64,000 bases of DNA from Vicia villosa (GCF_029867415.1 NW_026705231.1:124001-188000); one strand, 5' to 3'. Positions 1-11,830 are shown, counted from the first letter of the stretch. Translations and numbers: made by a program. The notes: a model not told the origin generated them from the sequence alone.

Positions 1-590
1 CCTATCCCCGAAGAAACTTGGGATACATTAGAAGAACCAAGCGGAAAATTCGACTACATGGTGAAATACTCCGCTCCTGAAAGTTCAAGAATCTCTCTTA
101 AAGATATTGTTCCAACTGGATGGAACAGTGATTTTGAGTACCTCTCTCAGCCAAAAGAGATGTATAACCCTTGCTATTCATCATCATCGACTGGTGAAAT
201 CATCATTGAGGATTATATCCCCAAGTCACCTTCCGGGGCTACGGATCTAGAGTTCACATATCTAGTCAATGCCATCTTGGGAGAAGAGCAAGACCAAAAT
301 ACAGAAGAGGATGATCTCGAAAGTGTCTCCGATAACGAGTCTCTCCATTCAGAAGATTGGAAGTTTCCTCAAAAGAAAGTTCGACATACTCCACTTGGAA
401 ATGGGTATGCTCACACCGCTCAGTCTGCTGAAGTAGAAGAAGATCGTCTGAGTGTTGCAAAGACAGTGATTGGTAAATCAAGACCTACCACAGGCCAGCT
501 TAAGCCTAAGGTTCCAGATTACATAGTGCACAATGGGGTTCGCCACTACTGGACAGCTGTTGAAGTTTCAACTGTTGTTTGCACTCCTAA
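1..590 (+). CDS. Ogre polyprotein, acidic spacer exon upstream of the intron (partial)
   Basis: The frame is open from base 1, so the exon continues upstream; the ATG at 58 is only an internal methionine. The 197 or so visible residues are acidic and serine-rich (for example a DDLESVSDNESLHSED stretch) with no recognised catalytic motif. In Tat/Ogre elements this position is the linker between protease and reverse transcriptase. The exon ends at 590 with the first two bases of a lysine codon. A stop codon follows at 592-594 if the intron is kept, so unspliced RNA would give a protein lacking RT and integrase. The protease itself is not visible and should lie to the left. Confidence 0.7.
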
Positions 591-918
591 GTAGGAACTT
601 TCACCGTTATTTTTTCCTCTCACCATAGCCCAGGGTGAAGAGATGTTTCATAGGGCTTTGCATTTTACTATTTCTTAGAAAAATGTCCCTCTTTGCTTCG
701 CCCAAAGCAATAGAGTTTTTTTTATAGGGTCTTTGTTTCAAGAAGTGACTGTTCATAAATAAAAATGTCATTCTGTTCCTTCGTTAGTTTTTCCTTTTCT
801 TTTTTCGGAAATTGGTAATCCTAAAAAACACCCCTAAAAAAAACATCAAAATATTCCATTAACTGCATACACCGAGTCTTCCCTCGTTGTCTAAATAAAA
901 CTTATCACACATATGCAG
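591..918 (+). other. Ogre spliceosomal intron (328 bp)
   Basis: The donor is GTAGGAAC at 591 and the acceptor follows TTATCACACATATGCAG ending at 918. The upstream exon leaves two bases (AA), and the base after the acceptor (A at 919) completes a lysine codon. The frame then runs straight into the open frame containing the ATG at 956. The intron is T-rich and stop-rich. A removable intron at this site is established for Ogre elements; the exact borders are my inference from frame and consensus. Confidence 0.8.
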
Positions 919-2039
919 ATTAATCATAAAATACCCCGTTGAAACGTGCGATCGTATGACTTCTCCAAGCTTTGAGCTTCCTGTATTCGAGGCAGAGGAA
1001 GAAGAAGACGAAGAAATATCAAAGGAAATTTCACGATTACTTCAACAAAAGGAAGAGGCCATTCAACCATACAATGAGCCTCTAGAGATCATTAACCTTG
1101 GTTCCGATGGAAACAGAAAAGAGGTTAAGATTGGAGCTTCGCTTAGTTCAGAGATCAGAGAGAGTTTGATACAACTACTCAAAGAATTCTCAGATGTCTT
1201 CGCTTGGTCTTATCAAGATATTCCAGGGTTGGATACCAGTATAGTGGAGCATCACTTGCCATTAAAAGCAGAATGCCCTCCGGTCAAGCAAAAATTAAGA
1301 AGAACTCATCCGGAGATGGCCATGAAAATCAAAGAGGAAGTTCAAAAGCAGATCAACGCAGGTTTCCTCGTCACTTCAGAATACCCTCAGTGGTTAGCTA
1401 ACATTGTTCCCGTTCCTAAGAAAGACGGAAAAGTCCGCATGTGCGTCGACTACAGAGATTTGAACAAAGATAGCCCTAAGGATGATTTTCCTTTACCACA
1501 TATTGATATGTTGGTAGACAGTACAGCAAAATCCAAAGTTTTCTCATTCATGGACGGATTTTCAGGATACAACCAAATCAAAATGGCACCTGAAGACATG
1601 GAGAAAACAGCTTTCATCACCCCCTAGGGCACGTTCTGCTATCGTGTTATGCCTTTTGGACTAAAGAACGCAGGGGTAACTTATCAAAGGGCCATGACTA
1701 CGCTTTTCCACGACATGATGCATAAAGAAGTGGAAGTCTATGTGGACGACATGATTGCCAAATCAGAAAATGAAGAAGATCACATACAGAATCTGACAAA
1801 GTTATTTCAATGCTTACGGAAGTTTCAGCTTCGCCTGAACCCCAACAAGTGTACCTTTGGTGTCTACTCAGGAAAACTCCTTGGTTTCATTATCAGCAAA
1901 CGGGGAATTGAAGTAGATCCAGACAAAGTCAAGGCAATTCAAGAAATGCCTTCACCCAGAACCGAGAAACAAGTTAGAGGATTTCTTGGACGTCTGAATT
2001 ACATCTCGAGATTCATATATCTCATGACTGCAACTTGCG
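919..2039 (+). pseudogene. Ogre reverse transcriptase domain, one nonsense codon and a downstream deletion
   Basis: After the splice acceptor the frame carries an acidic linker, then a Ty3/gypsy RT. Visible are the VPKKDGKVRMCVDYRDLNK block, FSFMDGFSGYNQI with the first catalytic aspartate, PFGLKNAGVTYQ, and the YVDD catalytic box near 1738-1749. A TAG at 1625-1627 sits where the family has tryptophan, between FITP and GTFCYRVMPFG. The frame then continues to about 2039, where the RT connection region jumps directly into RNase H sequence in another frame. This fits an internal deletion of some tens of bases. The enzyme would copy element RNA in cytoplasmic particles; this copy cannot make it. 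Confidence 0.9.
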
Positions 2040-2429
2040 TTCGACAGCATTAAGGAATATCTGCTCGAACCACCCATTTTGTCTCCTCCAGTGGAAGGAA
2101 GACCTTTGATAATGTACTTAACCGTCTTAGAAGACTCCATGGGTTGTGTCCTTGGACAGCAAGACGAGACGAAAAGAAAAGAGCATGCCATTTACTACCT
2201 AAGCAAGAAATTCACTGACTGTGAATCCCGCTACTCCATGCTCGAGAAGACGTGTTGTGCTTTGGCCTGGGCTGCCAAGCGTCTCCGCCAGTACATTATT
2301 CGACATACTACTTGTTTGATCTCTCACATGGATCCAATCAAGTACATCTTTGAGAAGCCTGCTTTAACTGGGAGAATTGCCCGTTGGCAGATGTTGTTAT
2401 CAGAATATGACATTGAGTATCACGCTTAG
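2040..2429 (+). pseudogene. Ogre RNase H domain, frame-shifted from RT and ending in a nonsense codon
   Basis: This block starts in a new frame right after the deletion (FDSIKEYLLEPP). It then shows the retroelement RNase H core: YLTVLEDSMGCVLGQQD, HAIYYLSKKFTDCESRYS, EKTCCALAWAAKRLRQY and RWQMLLSEYDIEYHA. A TAG at 2427-2429 interrupts the link to the next domain; the same frame reads on as KAVKGSILAEHLAHHP. The TAG fits a glutamine codon changed by one C-to-T transition. Function in the family: removal of the RNA strand during reverse transcription. Confidence 0.85.
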
Positions 2430-4316
2430 AAAGCCGTGAAAGGAAGTATCCTAGCTGAGCACCTGGCTCACCATCCACTCAATGGTCATGAATCAACCAG
2501 TTTCGACTTTCCGGACGAGGACGTCATGTACCTCAAGATGAAAGATTGCGACGAGCCACTACCAGACGAAGGACCTGAGATAGGATCCCAATGGGGCTTA
2601 ATCTTTGACGGAGTTGTCAATGCTTATGGACGAGGAATTGGGGCAATCATTGTTACTCCTCGAGCCCATATTCCATTTACTGCCAGATTAACTTTCAAGT
2701 GCACAAACAATGAGGCCGAATATGAAGCTTGCATCACGGGTCTCGAAGAAGCCGTGGATCTAAGAATCAAACACTTGGATGTATACGGAGATTCTGCTTT
2801 GGTCATCAATCAAATCAAAGGAGAATGGGAAACACGCCAACCAGGGCTAATTCCTTACAAAGACTACGCGAGAAGATTGTTACCATTCTTCGACAGGGTA
2901 GATTTTCATCACATTCCTCGTGAAGAAAATAACTTGGCTGATGCATTAGCCACACTCTCTTCCATGATTAGGATAAATCATTGGAATGACATTCCTCGGA
3001 TCGATGTTATGCGCCTGGATAGGCCCGCTCATGTTTTCATAGTAGAAACAATCATCGACGACAAACCGTGGTATCACGACATCAAGAACTTTCTTCAAAA
3101 GCAAGAGTACCCTCTTGGGGCGTCAAAGAAAGATAGAAAGACTTTGAGAAGGTTAGCTTGTAGATTCTTCCTGAATGAAGATGTTCTGTACAAGAGAAAC
3201 TTCGACATGGTTCTGCTCAGATGCGTTGACAGAAAAGAAGCAGAAGTACTCATGAGAGAAATACATGAAGGTTCCTTTGGTACTCACACCAATGGACATA
3301 CCATGACAAGGAAAATACTGAGAGCAGGATATTATTGGCTGACGATGGAGTCAGATTGCTACCAGTACGCAAAGAGGTGTCACAAATGTCAGATCTACGC
3401 CGATAGAATTCATGTGCCACCATCTCTTCTCAACATACTCTCTTCCCCTTGGCCTTTCTCCATGTGGGGAATCGACATGATTGGAATGATCGAGCCAAAA
3501 ACGTCCAACGGACATCGCTTCATCTTGGTAGCTATAGACTATTTCACCAAATGGGTTGAAGCAGCTTCATATGCAAACGTTACAAGACAAGTTGTCGTCA
3601 GGTTTATCAAGAATCACATCATCTGTCGCTACGGCATTCCTAGCAAGATAATCACTGACAATGGGTCAAATTTGAATAACAAAATGATGAAGGAACTTTG
3701 TGAAGAATTCAAGATTGAACATCACAATTCATCTCCTTACAGACCAAAGATGAATGGAGCTGTAGAAGCAGCTAACAAAAACATCAAGAAAATCGTTCAG
3801 AAGATGGTCATCACTTACAAAGATTGGCATGAAATGCTCCCGTATGCTCTTCACGGTTACCGTACATCAGTACGTACTTCGACTGGAGCAACTCCTTTCT
3901 CCCTTGTATATGGCATGGAGGCAGTCCTACCTATAGAGGTTGAGATTCCATCGATGAGAGTCTTGATGGAAGCAAAATTAACAGAAGCCGAGTGGTGTCA
4001 AAGCAGATTCGATGAATTGAACTTAATCGAAGAAAAGCGCATGACAGCTTTATGCCACGGTCAGCTATATCAACAAAGAATGAAGAAAGCTTTCGACAAA
4101 AAGGTTCGACCTCGCACAATCAAAGAAGGCGACCTTGTACTAAAAAAGATTCAATCTTTTCTCACAGATTCAAGAGGGAAATGGACTCCCAATTATGACG
4201 GCCCCTACGTGGTCAAGAGAGCTTTCTCAGGAGGAGCCTTAATACTCACGACTATGGATGGAGAAGAATTCACCCGTCCTGTGAACGTCGACGGAGTCAA
4301 GAAATACTTCGCCTAA
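2430..4316 (+). pseudogene. Ogre second (archaeal-type) RNase H plus integrase, still open
   Basis: About 628 codons are open. First comes an aRNH domain (WGLIFDGVVNAYGRGIGA, NNEAEYEACITGLEEA, VYGDSALVINQIKGEW, HIPREENNLADALA), diagnostic for the Tat lineage. Then comes integrase: an HHCC zinc-binding region ending CHKC, and a catalytic core with D in WGIDMIG, D in IITDNGSN and E in NGAVEAAN. The last two are separated by 35 residues (the D-35-E spacing). A C-terminal GPYVVKR-type domain ends at the TAA at 4314-4316. All catalytic residues appear intact. It is called a pseudogene only because the upstream part of the same polyprotein is broken. Confidence 0.9.
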
Positions 4317-5319
4317 ATAATCAAAAGAACAGCTCGCTAAGTTGAAAACTCGCAGAGAGCAGCTTAGGCAAAAAAGAGCGTCTCGGTGAATCAAAAACCC
4401 GAAAGGGCGATTCAGGCAAAAGTTAGAGACATAAAAAATAAATAATCAATCCCGGTAGACTTAAAACCCGAAAGGGGTAGTTTACGCAAAAGTTAGGGAT
4501 ATATGGCAAGTAACTGTATTCAGGACAAACTTGATCATTCAAAAATCCATAGCGGAGTATTCATCAGCAGTAGGTCATCTTCTACGAAGCACGAATAAAG
4601 CGCAACTCGGAGTGGAAGGGAAAGATAACGGTCGTCACGTTTTATCGTAGCCCTTTTCCCGAAAAATTACCAATTTCCAACTTTGTAAATACTCCATGGA
4701 ATCAAGTATTTGGCTGATTACCATTCCATATATAATAATTTGAGCCTTGTGCTTTCTTTGCAAATCAAGTCTTATTCAGTTTCTTGAAATGCGTTTTAAG
4801 TTTAAATAGTCATTTTCTTGAAACAAATGTTTTCATAAAATAAAATGAATTTACTTGTAAAAAAATAAAGGTGAAATTTCTTTCTAAGGTTTACAAACAA
4901 TAGGAAGAATGCAAACAGTTGCTCCGAGAACGGTTGAGACTCCGGGAACCAAGATTTCCCCATGAGGTCGCTTTGCGAACATCTCCCGATGACGGATCTT
5001 CACTTCAATTCATATTACTCACTTCGGACAGCGGACAACTGATAACCAGGTATTCCCAACAGAGTTCGAACTACAAGAAGAGGACATCTTCTGATCAACA
5101 AGATTCAAGTCGTATCATAGGATTTTACATCCACGACAATTCTATTCACTTTCACTTTACATTTTATAATATTCATGCATACATTATAACTGCATAGTCG
5201 AGTCAGGCTTTGATCATGTGAATGCCCGAGTCATTAAAGCATATACTCAAGATTCCCCTGCAAAGATGTGAAAGGGTTTTACTTCTTCATAAAGAAGGTT
5301 CATACACCCAAATTCCCCA

Positions 5320-6130
5320 AGCAAGTCAACAAATGGTAGTCTCCCTCAAAGAGATAGTTTGTTCACTTTTGGAATCCCCCACAGGGTCGATGAGCGTTTC
5401 TCTTCTCCAAGAAGTGTGGATTCCCCGACATAATTGACAAGTGGTAGTTTTTCCTCCTGGAAAACAGTTTGGTATTTCCCCAGCAGGGTCAAGAGATGCC
5501 ACTTTTCGTCAAAGAAAATAATTGGGAATCTCCCCAACAGATCGACGAATGATCCCCAGCGAAGTCAGTGAATGGCAGTCTCTTTCGGCAAAAGACAGTT
5601 CACTCACTTTTTCGGACAAAAATAACGAATGGCAGCCTTCTTCATGAAGACAGTTCGTTTCGCTTAAAGATTCCTCAACAAAGTCAACAAATGGCAGTCT
5701 CTTTCATCAGAAGACAGTTTGCTCGTTTTCTTTCACGACAAGATCAACAAATGGCAGTCTCTCCCAATAGAAGACAGTTTGTTCCCCTAGCAATTGGCAA
5801 ATGGCAGTCTTTCCCCAAGGAAAGACAGTTTGTCTGTTAAATACTCAAGAAATCGACGAATGGCAGTTTCTTCAAACAGTTTGTCTGTTTCTGGGATGTT
5901 TCATCCCCTTCAGAGTTGACAAATGGCAGTTTTCCTCCTAGGAAAACAGTTTGTTAATTCCCCTCAGAGTCGACAAATGGCAGTTTTCCTCTTAAGAAAA
6001 ACAGTTTGTTGATTCCCCGGCATGAGTCGACAAATGGCAGTTTTTCCTCTTGGGAAAACAGTTTGTTGGTTCCCTGGCACAAGTCGATGAATGTTGGTTT
6101 TCACCCAAAAAACAATTCGTCTGCTTTCAA
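5320..6130 (+). repeat. Tandem array in Ogre 3' UTR, about 50-62 bp degenerate unit
   Basis: About ten or more units are anchored by ATGGCAGT...GACAGTTTG with CCCC-rich spacers. Units vary in length and sequence and are most regular from 5570 to 6070. Several contain a small inverted repeat (TTTTCCTC / GAGGAAAA-like), so each unit could form a hairpin. Confidence 0.85.
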
Positions 6131-6208
6131 GCAAAGTCATTAGCCCCTCAAAAGATCATCAGGCCATATGACATTCTTTCAAGACGTCAAGTCAAAAGGG
6201 AAGATGGT

Positions 6209-6440
6209 GAAGTTTCTTTATTACCATCAAATGGTATCTTACCTCCACGTGCTGGTAAGAAGTTTGATGAGGAAACAAACCTTTGAAGTTTCTCTACTAC
6301 CATCAAATGGCGTCTCATCTCCAAGTGCTGATGAGAAGTTTGGTGAGGAAACAAACCTTTGAAGTTTCTCTACTACCATCAAATGGCATATCATCTCCAA
6401 GTGCTGATGAGAAGTTTGATGAGGAAACAAACCTTTGGAA
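6209..6440 (+). repeat. Second tandem array in Ogre 3' UTR, three units of about 75-77 bp
   Basis: Three successive copies begin GAAGTTTCTCTACTACCATC and end GAGGAAACAAACCTTT. Copies two and three are nearly identical; the first is more diverged. The sequence is unrelated to the array just upstream, so two independent amplifications happened in one 3' UTR. Confidence 0.9.
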
Positions 6441-6796
6441 ATTTTCTCTTTATCTGAGATATTGTCCAAACACGGCTGAGACCAGTTTCGAGATATGGAC
6501 ATCCGAAACAAGGGGGACGTTGTTTACCTTTTTCTAAGTGTCAACACTTAGTTAAAGAAGATGGGTTGCGCATCCTACATTGCTATCCATTTACCAGAGT
6601 CCATATCAAGTATTTCTACAGGAGTTTGTCTCCTCATCCCCCGCCAAGTGCGACAACGGGATCAAGTCATGCAAGGATTTTATCAATTACAACATCTCAG
6701 GAGCGCCCAAAATTCGGGCATTCTTTGATATTTAAGTCTCTTTCACGCAGGAGAGATCGAGATATCAATCTCTCTCCCTCCAGATAAAAGAAACTT

Positions 6797-6809
6797 AAAT
6801 AGGGGCATC
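6797..6809 (+). promoter_or_regulatory. Polypurine tract before the 3' LTR
   Basis: AAATAGGGGCATC lies immediately 5' of TGTCATACCC. In LTR retrotransposons this tract primes plus-strand DNA synthesis and defines the LTR edge. Confidence 0.7.
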
Positions 6810-8350
6810 TGTCATACCCTAATTTTTGACCCCCCTGAGATGACATATCTTCAGGATTTTCATCAGGTCAAAACTAGTGCCCAAAGCAGTCACTTCTTCA
6901 TCTGGCATTTAATCAAGGATGTTCAAAGACAAGAAAACTCAGGCAAACGATCAATCAGTAGAAGGAATAGTCTCTAACATAATCATAGGACTCAAGAGCT
7001 TCATTTTCTCACCTATGATTGATTAGATACCCAGTCCTCTGAATACAGATTTACTCAGGTCACCAGACTAGGGTTTTTGAGCCTATCAAGGACTAAAATC
7101 AGGGATCACCTTTGGGAAACCCTAAAAAGCCCCAGGGGATCATTCAAAGACATCAATCATCTTCAAATAGCTCATATAGCAAGATCCACTGGACATTACA
7201 CCTCAATTCAAAGTCTACAGTCATCATTTTCATCTGGTCGATAATTAGGGTTTTTGACCTAATTCACCAGGATAGTTGACTTTTAATCAGAGGCATGGAT
7301 CCAAAACTCAAGACATGATTCAAGAACTTCTACCACCTCAATATAACCCATTTACATCACTCATTTAAGGAGAAGATCTTGATTCTACAAAAAAGTCCAA
7401 AATCTCACCTTATCTGGAAAAAGTCAACTGTATGGGATCACCTTTGACTTTTAAGATTTTTGGTCAAACCATGACTTTCAAGGATCAATATCATCAATAT
7501 ATGGATATTAAAGTCATTTGACCAAAGAAATTCAAGAAGAATCTTCAAGGAGCAAAAAGTCGGGAATTAGGGTTTTTGAGGGCATTGTGGGAACTCAAAA
7601 TTTCACCTACACAACTCAAAAAACTTCCAACATGAAAGTTGTAGATCTTGCAAAATAAAACAACATCTTACAATGGAACTTTTTTCAAAAGATCAATCAT
7701 TTAAGAGTTTTGGAAATTTTGAAGTTTTAGGTCATAAACACTTAGAAAATTTTCTAAGTGTTTTAACCTAGTTTTCTTCCAACTTTGGCCTCATTTTTCA
7801 CAAATTTGCCAAAGGATTCTGAAGAAACTCCAAACTAATGATTTGAATTAGATGTTTAGGGCTTTCCAAAGTGTGTTCAAACTTCTCCAAATTCATTTTG
7901 AGCTAGGAGTTATGCTTGTTCAAAGTTGGCCTCATGAAGTGAAATTATAGGTCATGCATCATTTTTGAACTTTGCAATTTTGTGCACATGACCTCAATTA
8001 TGGATGCTACACGACCCATAACACATCTAAAAACATGCCATGCATTCATTTTCACCATGCCATGATAATTGAGGAAGATTCCTAAAACAAGAACATGTGA
8101 TTATGTAATGATTACATTTGAGAATTTATGGCAAATTGATGAATCACCCAAGGAATCTTCTCACCAACCAATTAGAGCTCACTTTGTATCTGAAATGTTC
8201 CCTAAGATCAGATAGAATCAATGGATGGGGAGCTGGCTCGAAAATGCAATGATCACACTTGGATATTCTTTGAAATTTCTTCATGGCTAAGAAACCAAAT
8301 TCACTTCACTAAGCAAGCTCACTCTCTCAATCAGTACTGAATCATTTGCC

Positions 8351-8358
8351 TATAAATA
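8351..8358 (+). promoter_or_regulatory. LTR TATA box
   Basis: TATAAATA sits in GCCTATAAATAGGAGAG about 1.54 kb into the LTR. Transcription would start near 8380, making the right-hand 4.3 kb of the LTR the R/U5 leader. Confidence 0.6.
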
Positions 8359-9297
8359 GGAGAGCATACCTCAGTAGAAAAACACACCAAAGCAACCATA
8401 TTCCTTGCTTTCTCTTTCTCTTCCATGCTTATGGTTTTTCAAAGTTCTTTGGCAAGAAGAATCGTTTTCTTCAAACCAGAGCTTATCTTTGGAAAGTAAG
8501 CATTCTAACATCTCAAGGGGGTTCATTTGAGGGGATCCAAGCACCTGGATCACTTCTGTAAGTGGAGGAACGCCATTGTTGCTCTCACTTTGGAGCTGTT
8601 GCAGTTGGAGGTCCACAGAGCAATTCAGAAGGCTCCAAGCAAGGTTAAGCATCCAGGCACGTTCCATAGGAGGTAGTGGAGCTATCCAGATGGTCGCAGC
8701 TCATCTGTAAGTGCAGATTCATCATCCTCCATGTTCACTTGAAGCTCAAATCGAGGGAGGTCCATAGAGCAATTCAGGAGAATTGAAGTTACAATAAGCA
8801 TTCAGTTAGCATCACTGAGTCCCAAGGAAGCTTTTGGGATCATTCATACAAGCCCAGGTGCTCTCTACCATCCTCACGACCTCCATTTTCAGAGGTAAGT
8901 TTCTGAACTCCACCTCTTTAATTTAAGCACTCTTTGTGGTAAAGCTCGATTCTATCTTGTTCAGCATCATCAGAGGATTGAAAACCCTCTATCATCATTC
9001 ATTTATTCATCTTGTGCATCATTTAATTTTAAAATTAGGGTTTATGTGTTCTTCGTGTTCATGATGAAATTCGTTAGTTACACTTAGAATAAATGAATTT
9101 TGAGCCCATAATCATGTTCCTTGTCCAAAAACAAGTGAGATTGATGTTTACATCATGCCATTTAGTTGAGAAACCAGAGAATTAGGAATTTGAAAATCTG
9201 AAGCTCGAGGAAGAAGATGAACATGGCGCGCGTAAAATTTGAATTTCCTGGCTTATCTGAAAATATAATATATTGCGTGTATATAGTTAATAAGCTG

Positions 9298-9372
9298 CGC
9301 GCGCAGCTCAGTTGGTTAAGTTTTGAAATGTGATCATGAAGGGCGTGGGTTCGAACCTCTCTAGGGCCAAAC
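9298..9372 (+). other. tRNA-like stretch inside the Ogre LTR (possible SINE remnant)
   Basis: An A-box-like CAGCTCAGTTGGTTAAG and a B-box GGGTTCGAACCT are spaced as in a tRNA. The 7-base ends do not pair, so this is not a working tRNA gene. It may be a SINE remnant or a tRNA-derived insertion. It sits about 2.5 kb into the LTR, roughly where the related solo LTR at 25031 carries its paired-motif cassette. Confidence 0.5.
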
Positions 9373-10879
9373 CAATTTTTTAGCACCCATTTTCATTCCT
9401 TTTTTATACAAACTTCACACAATTAATAAACTTATCAAATTAAATCATTTTCACTTCATTTTTCACACACTTGCTATTTAATATACCTACTTTGTGAATA
9501 ATCAAAAAAATCATAAAAATATTATTTATTTCATGTATTTTAATTAGGTTTAAAATAGTATGTTTTAAATGTTTTCTTAAATAATTTAAAATATATATTT
9601 TCATTTTGTTTTAACCTAATTACTTTGTGAATAATTTTATGATAAAACCCTAATTATTTAGGTCTTAATTGGGTATAGATTTCATCTTTGCCTTAATTAA
9701 GTTGACTTTTGTCAATATTCAAAACTGTTTTCAATCTCTGATTAAACGGATGATTAAGGTTTTCAAACAACAAAACCTTATATCATTTCAATCATTTTCA
9801 ACTGTTTCTCATAAACAGTAAATCATTTTTTTTAAGTGGGCCTCTAATAGAGTTTAAGACCCAACACCTTCTTTCTTTTCATAGTTTGTTTTCAAAAACT
9901 GTATTTACAAAATCTTCTTTCTGTTTTCAAAATATTCTTCTGGTATTTGAAGGGCATTATTCCCGGTGAAACTCTTCAGATACCTATGTGACCTATGTCC
10001 ATCTTCACTTCTTCTGTTTTCAAAAACCATTAACTGTTTATCATATATATATTCATTTGTTATCCACCAATTACTATTGAGGCTCTGTACATACTTCTTC
10101 AATGGCCTCCACTCCATCCAGGTTAGGCTTTACAAGCTTTCAATTTACAGTCTTTATTTAAATTACTGTCAAATATAGAACTGTGCATATATTAGTTTAG
10201 AACTACGTTTGAGTATAAACCCTAGGACAGTTAAACTATATATATATATTATAGGAATATGGCCTAGGATTGAGAATGTCTTCCCGGTGAAGGCTCTTTC
10301 CTAATTAGAGATCTGTATTTCAAACCCCCAAGATGAATTATTCCCGGTGAAACATCTTGGCAAAAACCTTAGAATCCAAAAAAATAGGACACATCCACCC
10401 AAAGAGGAATTATTCCCGGTGAAAACCTCTTACCCATTTGCTTAGAGCCAAAATAAGTTCAAAACCACATAGCTTTCTCTTGTGCTATAACAAGGACCCT
10501 CGATGACCCTCGATTAGCCTCCTCTTGGGCTTTGTACAAGGACCCACAGGCTTCTTAAAAGCATTTCCAGCTTCCTCTTGAGCTTGTATACAAGGACCCA
10601 TCAGGTTTCTTATAAACATAGGAACAGGTCTTTAGTCACCTTTTAACATACCCTGGTGAGTTTCTTCCAATTTAAACCATACTTTAAACAAGCTAAGTTT
10701 GTCTCAATTTCACATTGAGTACACCTTTTGGAATGAGAGACATGGACAATCTCTGTCACCCTTATCCTCATCAATCTTCCTTAGCAGAGTCTAGGATCCA
10801 TGTTTGCTTATCCTCAGTCAGTGTCAGCCTTCATCTTGGGCTTTAAACAAGAAGTCTCATTAGATAATCTTTCTGCCAT

Positions 10880-11270
10880 CATTTTAATAAAAACCCCTGG
10901 AAAGGGTTAGCCTCCACACATTCTTTCATTTTAATAAAAACCCCTGGAAAGGGTTAGCCTCCAAACATTCCTTCATTTTAACAAAACCCCTGGAAAGGGT
11001 TAGCCTCCAAATCATTTCTTTCATCTTAACAAAAACCCCTGGAAAGGGTTAGCCTCCACACATTCTTTCATTTTAATAAAACCCCCTGGAAAGGGTTAGC
11101 CTCCAAAATCACTTCTTCAAAAACCAAAGATTCATTTCTCTTAGGAGATAATTTCCCCAAAAAGAGTCAAAACCCCTGGAAAGGGTCAGCCTCCAAAAAA
11201 CATGACAAAAATCAGTCTTTTAACAGACAATTTCTCCAGCTGAGTCAAAACCCCTAGAAAGGGTTAGCTT
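10880..11270 (+). repeat. Tandem repeat in Ogre LTR, CCCCTGGAAAGGGTTAGCC units
   Basis: Seven copies of a unit anchored by CCCCTGGAAAGGGT are spaced about 43-85 bp; the last copy reads CCCCTAGAAAGGGT. The anchor contains a short palindrome (CCCTGGAAAGGG) that could form hairpins in the leader RNA. Confidence 0.85.
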
Positions 11271-11334
11271 CCAAAAAAATCAGTCTTTCTAAATAAATCC
11301 TTCAATAAAGTCAAAACCCAACAAAAATAGTTAG

Positions 11335-11830
11335 CCTCAACCTTGGGCTTCATACAAGGCACCAAAACAATAAAACTCCCCTGTTAATAGTCAGCCTCAA
11401 CCTTGGGCATTGTGCAAGGCAGATAATAGAGTCTCCCCAGTGAGTCCTTCATCATTCAGTAGCCACAACCTTGGGCTTTGTACAAGGCAGATAAACCACA
11501 TGTCATGTGTCAAAGATTCCTAACATCTAGGATCTTTTCCCTATTAGAGTCATCCATACCCAGTTCATTTAAGAGTCCGCCGCAACCTTGGGCTTCATAC
11601 AAGGCAGAAAATAATATTTCCCTTAGTTAGAGTCAGCCTCAATTCTAGGCTTTGTACAGAACACCAAATAAAATCCATCAAAATAGATTCTCCCCAAGTA
11701 GAGTCAGCCTCAATTCTGGGCTTTGTACAGAACATAAAAATCCCTTGTAAATTAATCTCCAGTGGAGTTTTCTATAAATAATACATTAATCAAAAAGCCT
11801 CAAGCTTGGGCCTCATACAAGCCAGTTAAA
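11335..11830 (+). repeat. Dispersed repeat in Ogre LTR, CCTTGGGCTTCATACAAGGC units
   Basis: About seven copies of a hairpin-prone unit (CCTTGGGCTT..ACAAGGC), 60-110 bp apart. Variants read TTCTGGGCTTTGTACAGAAC, with compensating changes that keep the stem pairing. Single outliers occur at about 10515, 10570, 10840 and 12200. Confidence 0.75.

Larger units (their letters stand above)
4317..6796 (+). other. Ogre 3' untranslated region
   Basis: This is 2.5 kb of non-coding sequence between the integrase stop and the polypurine tract. The first part (4320-4500) has short degenerate repeats around AAACCCGAAAGGG. The middle and end carry two tandem arrays annotated separately. Small open frames here are repeat artefacts. 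Ogre 3' UTRs are known to be hypervariable and to contain tandem repeats (PisTR-A in pea is the classic case). Confidence 0.7.

Noticed and set aside
5568..6537. Repeat-encoded small proteins in the Ogre 3' UTR
   Set aside because: They follow the tandem units and shift with unit length; non-coding repeats.
9298..9372. Functional tRNA gene
   Set aside because: The acceptor stem does not pair and the T stem is weak; only the Pol III boxes are preserved.
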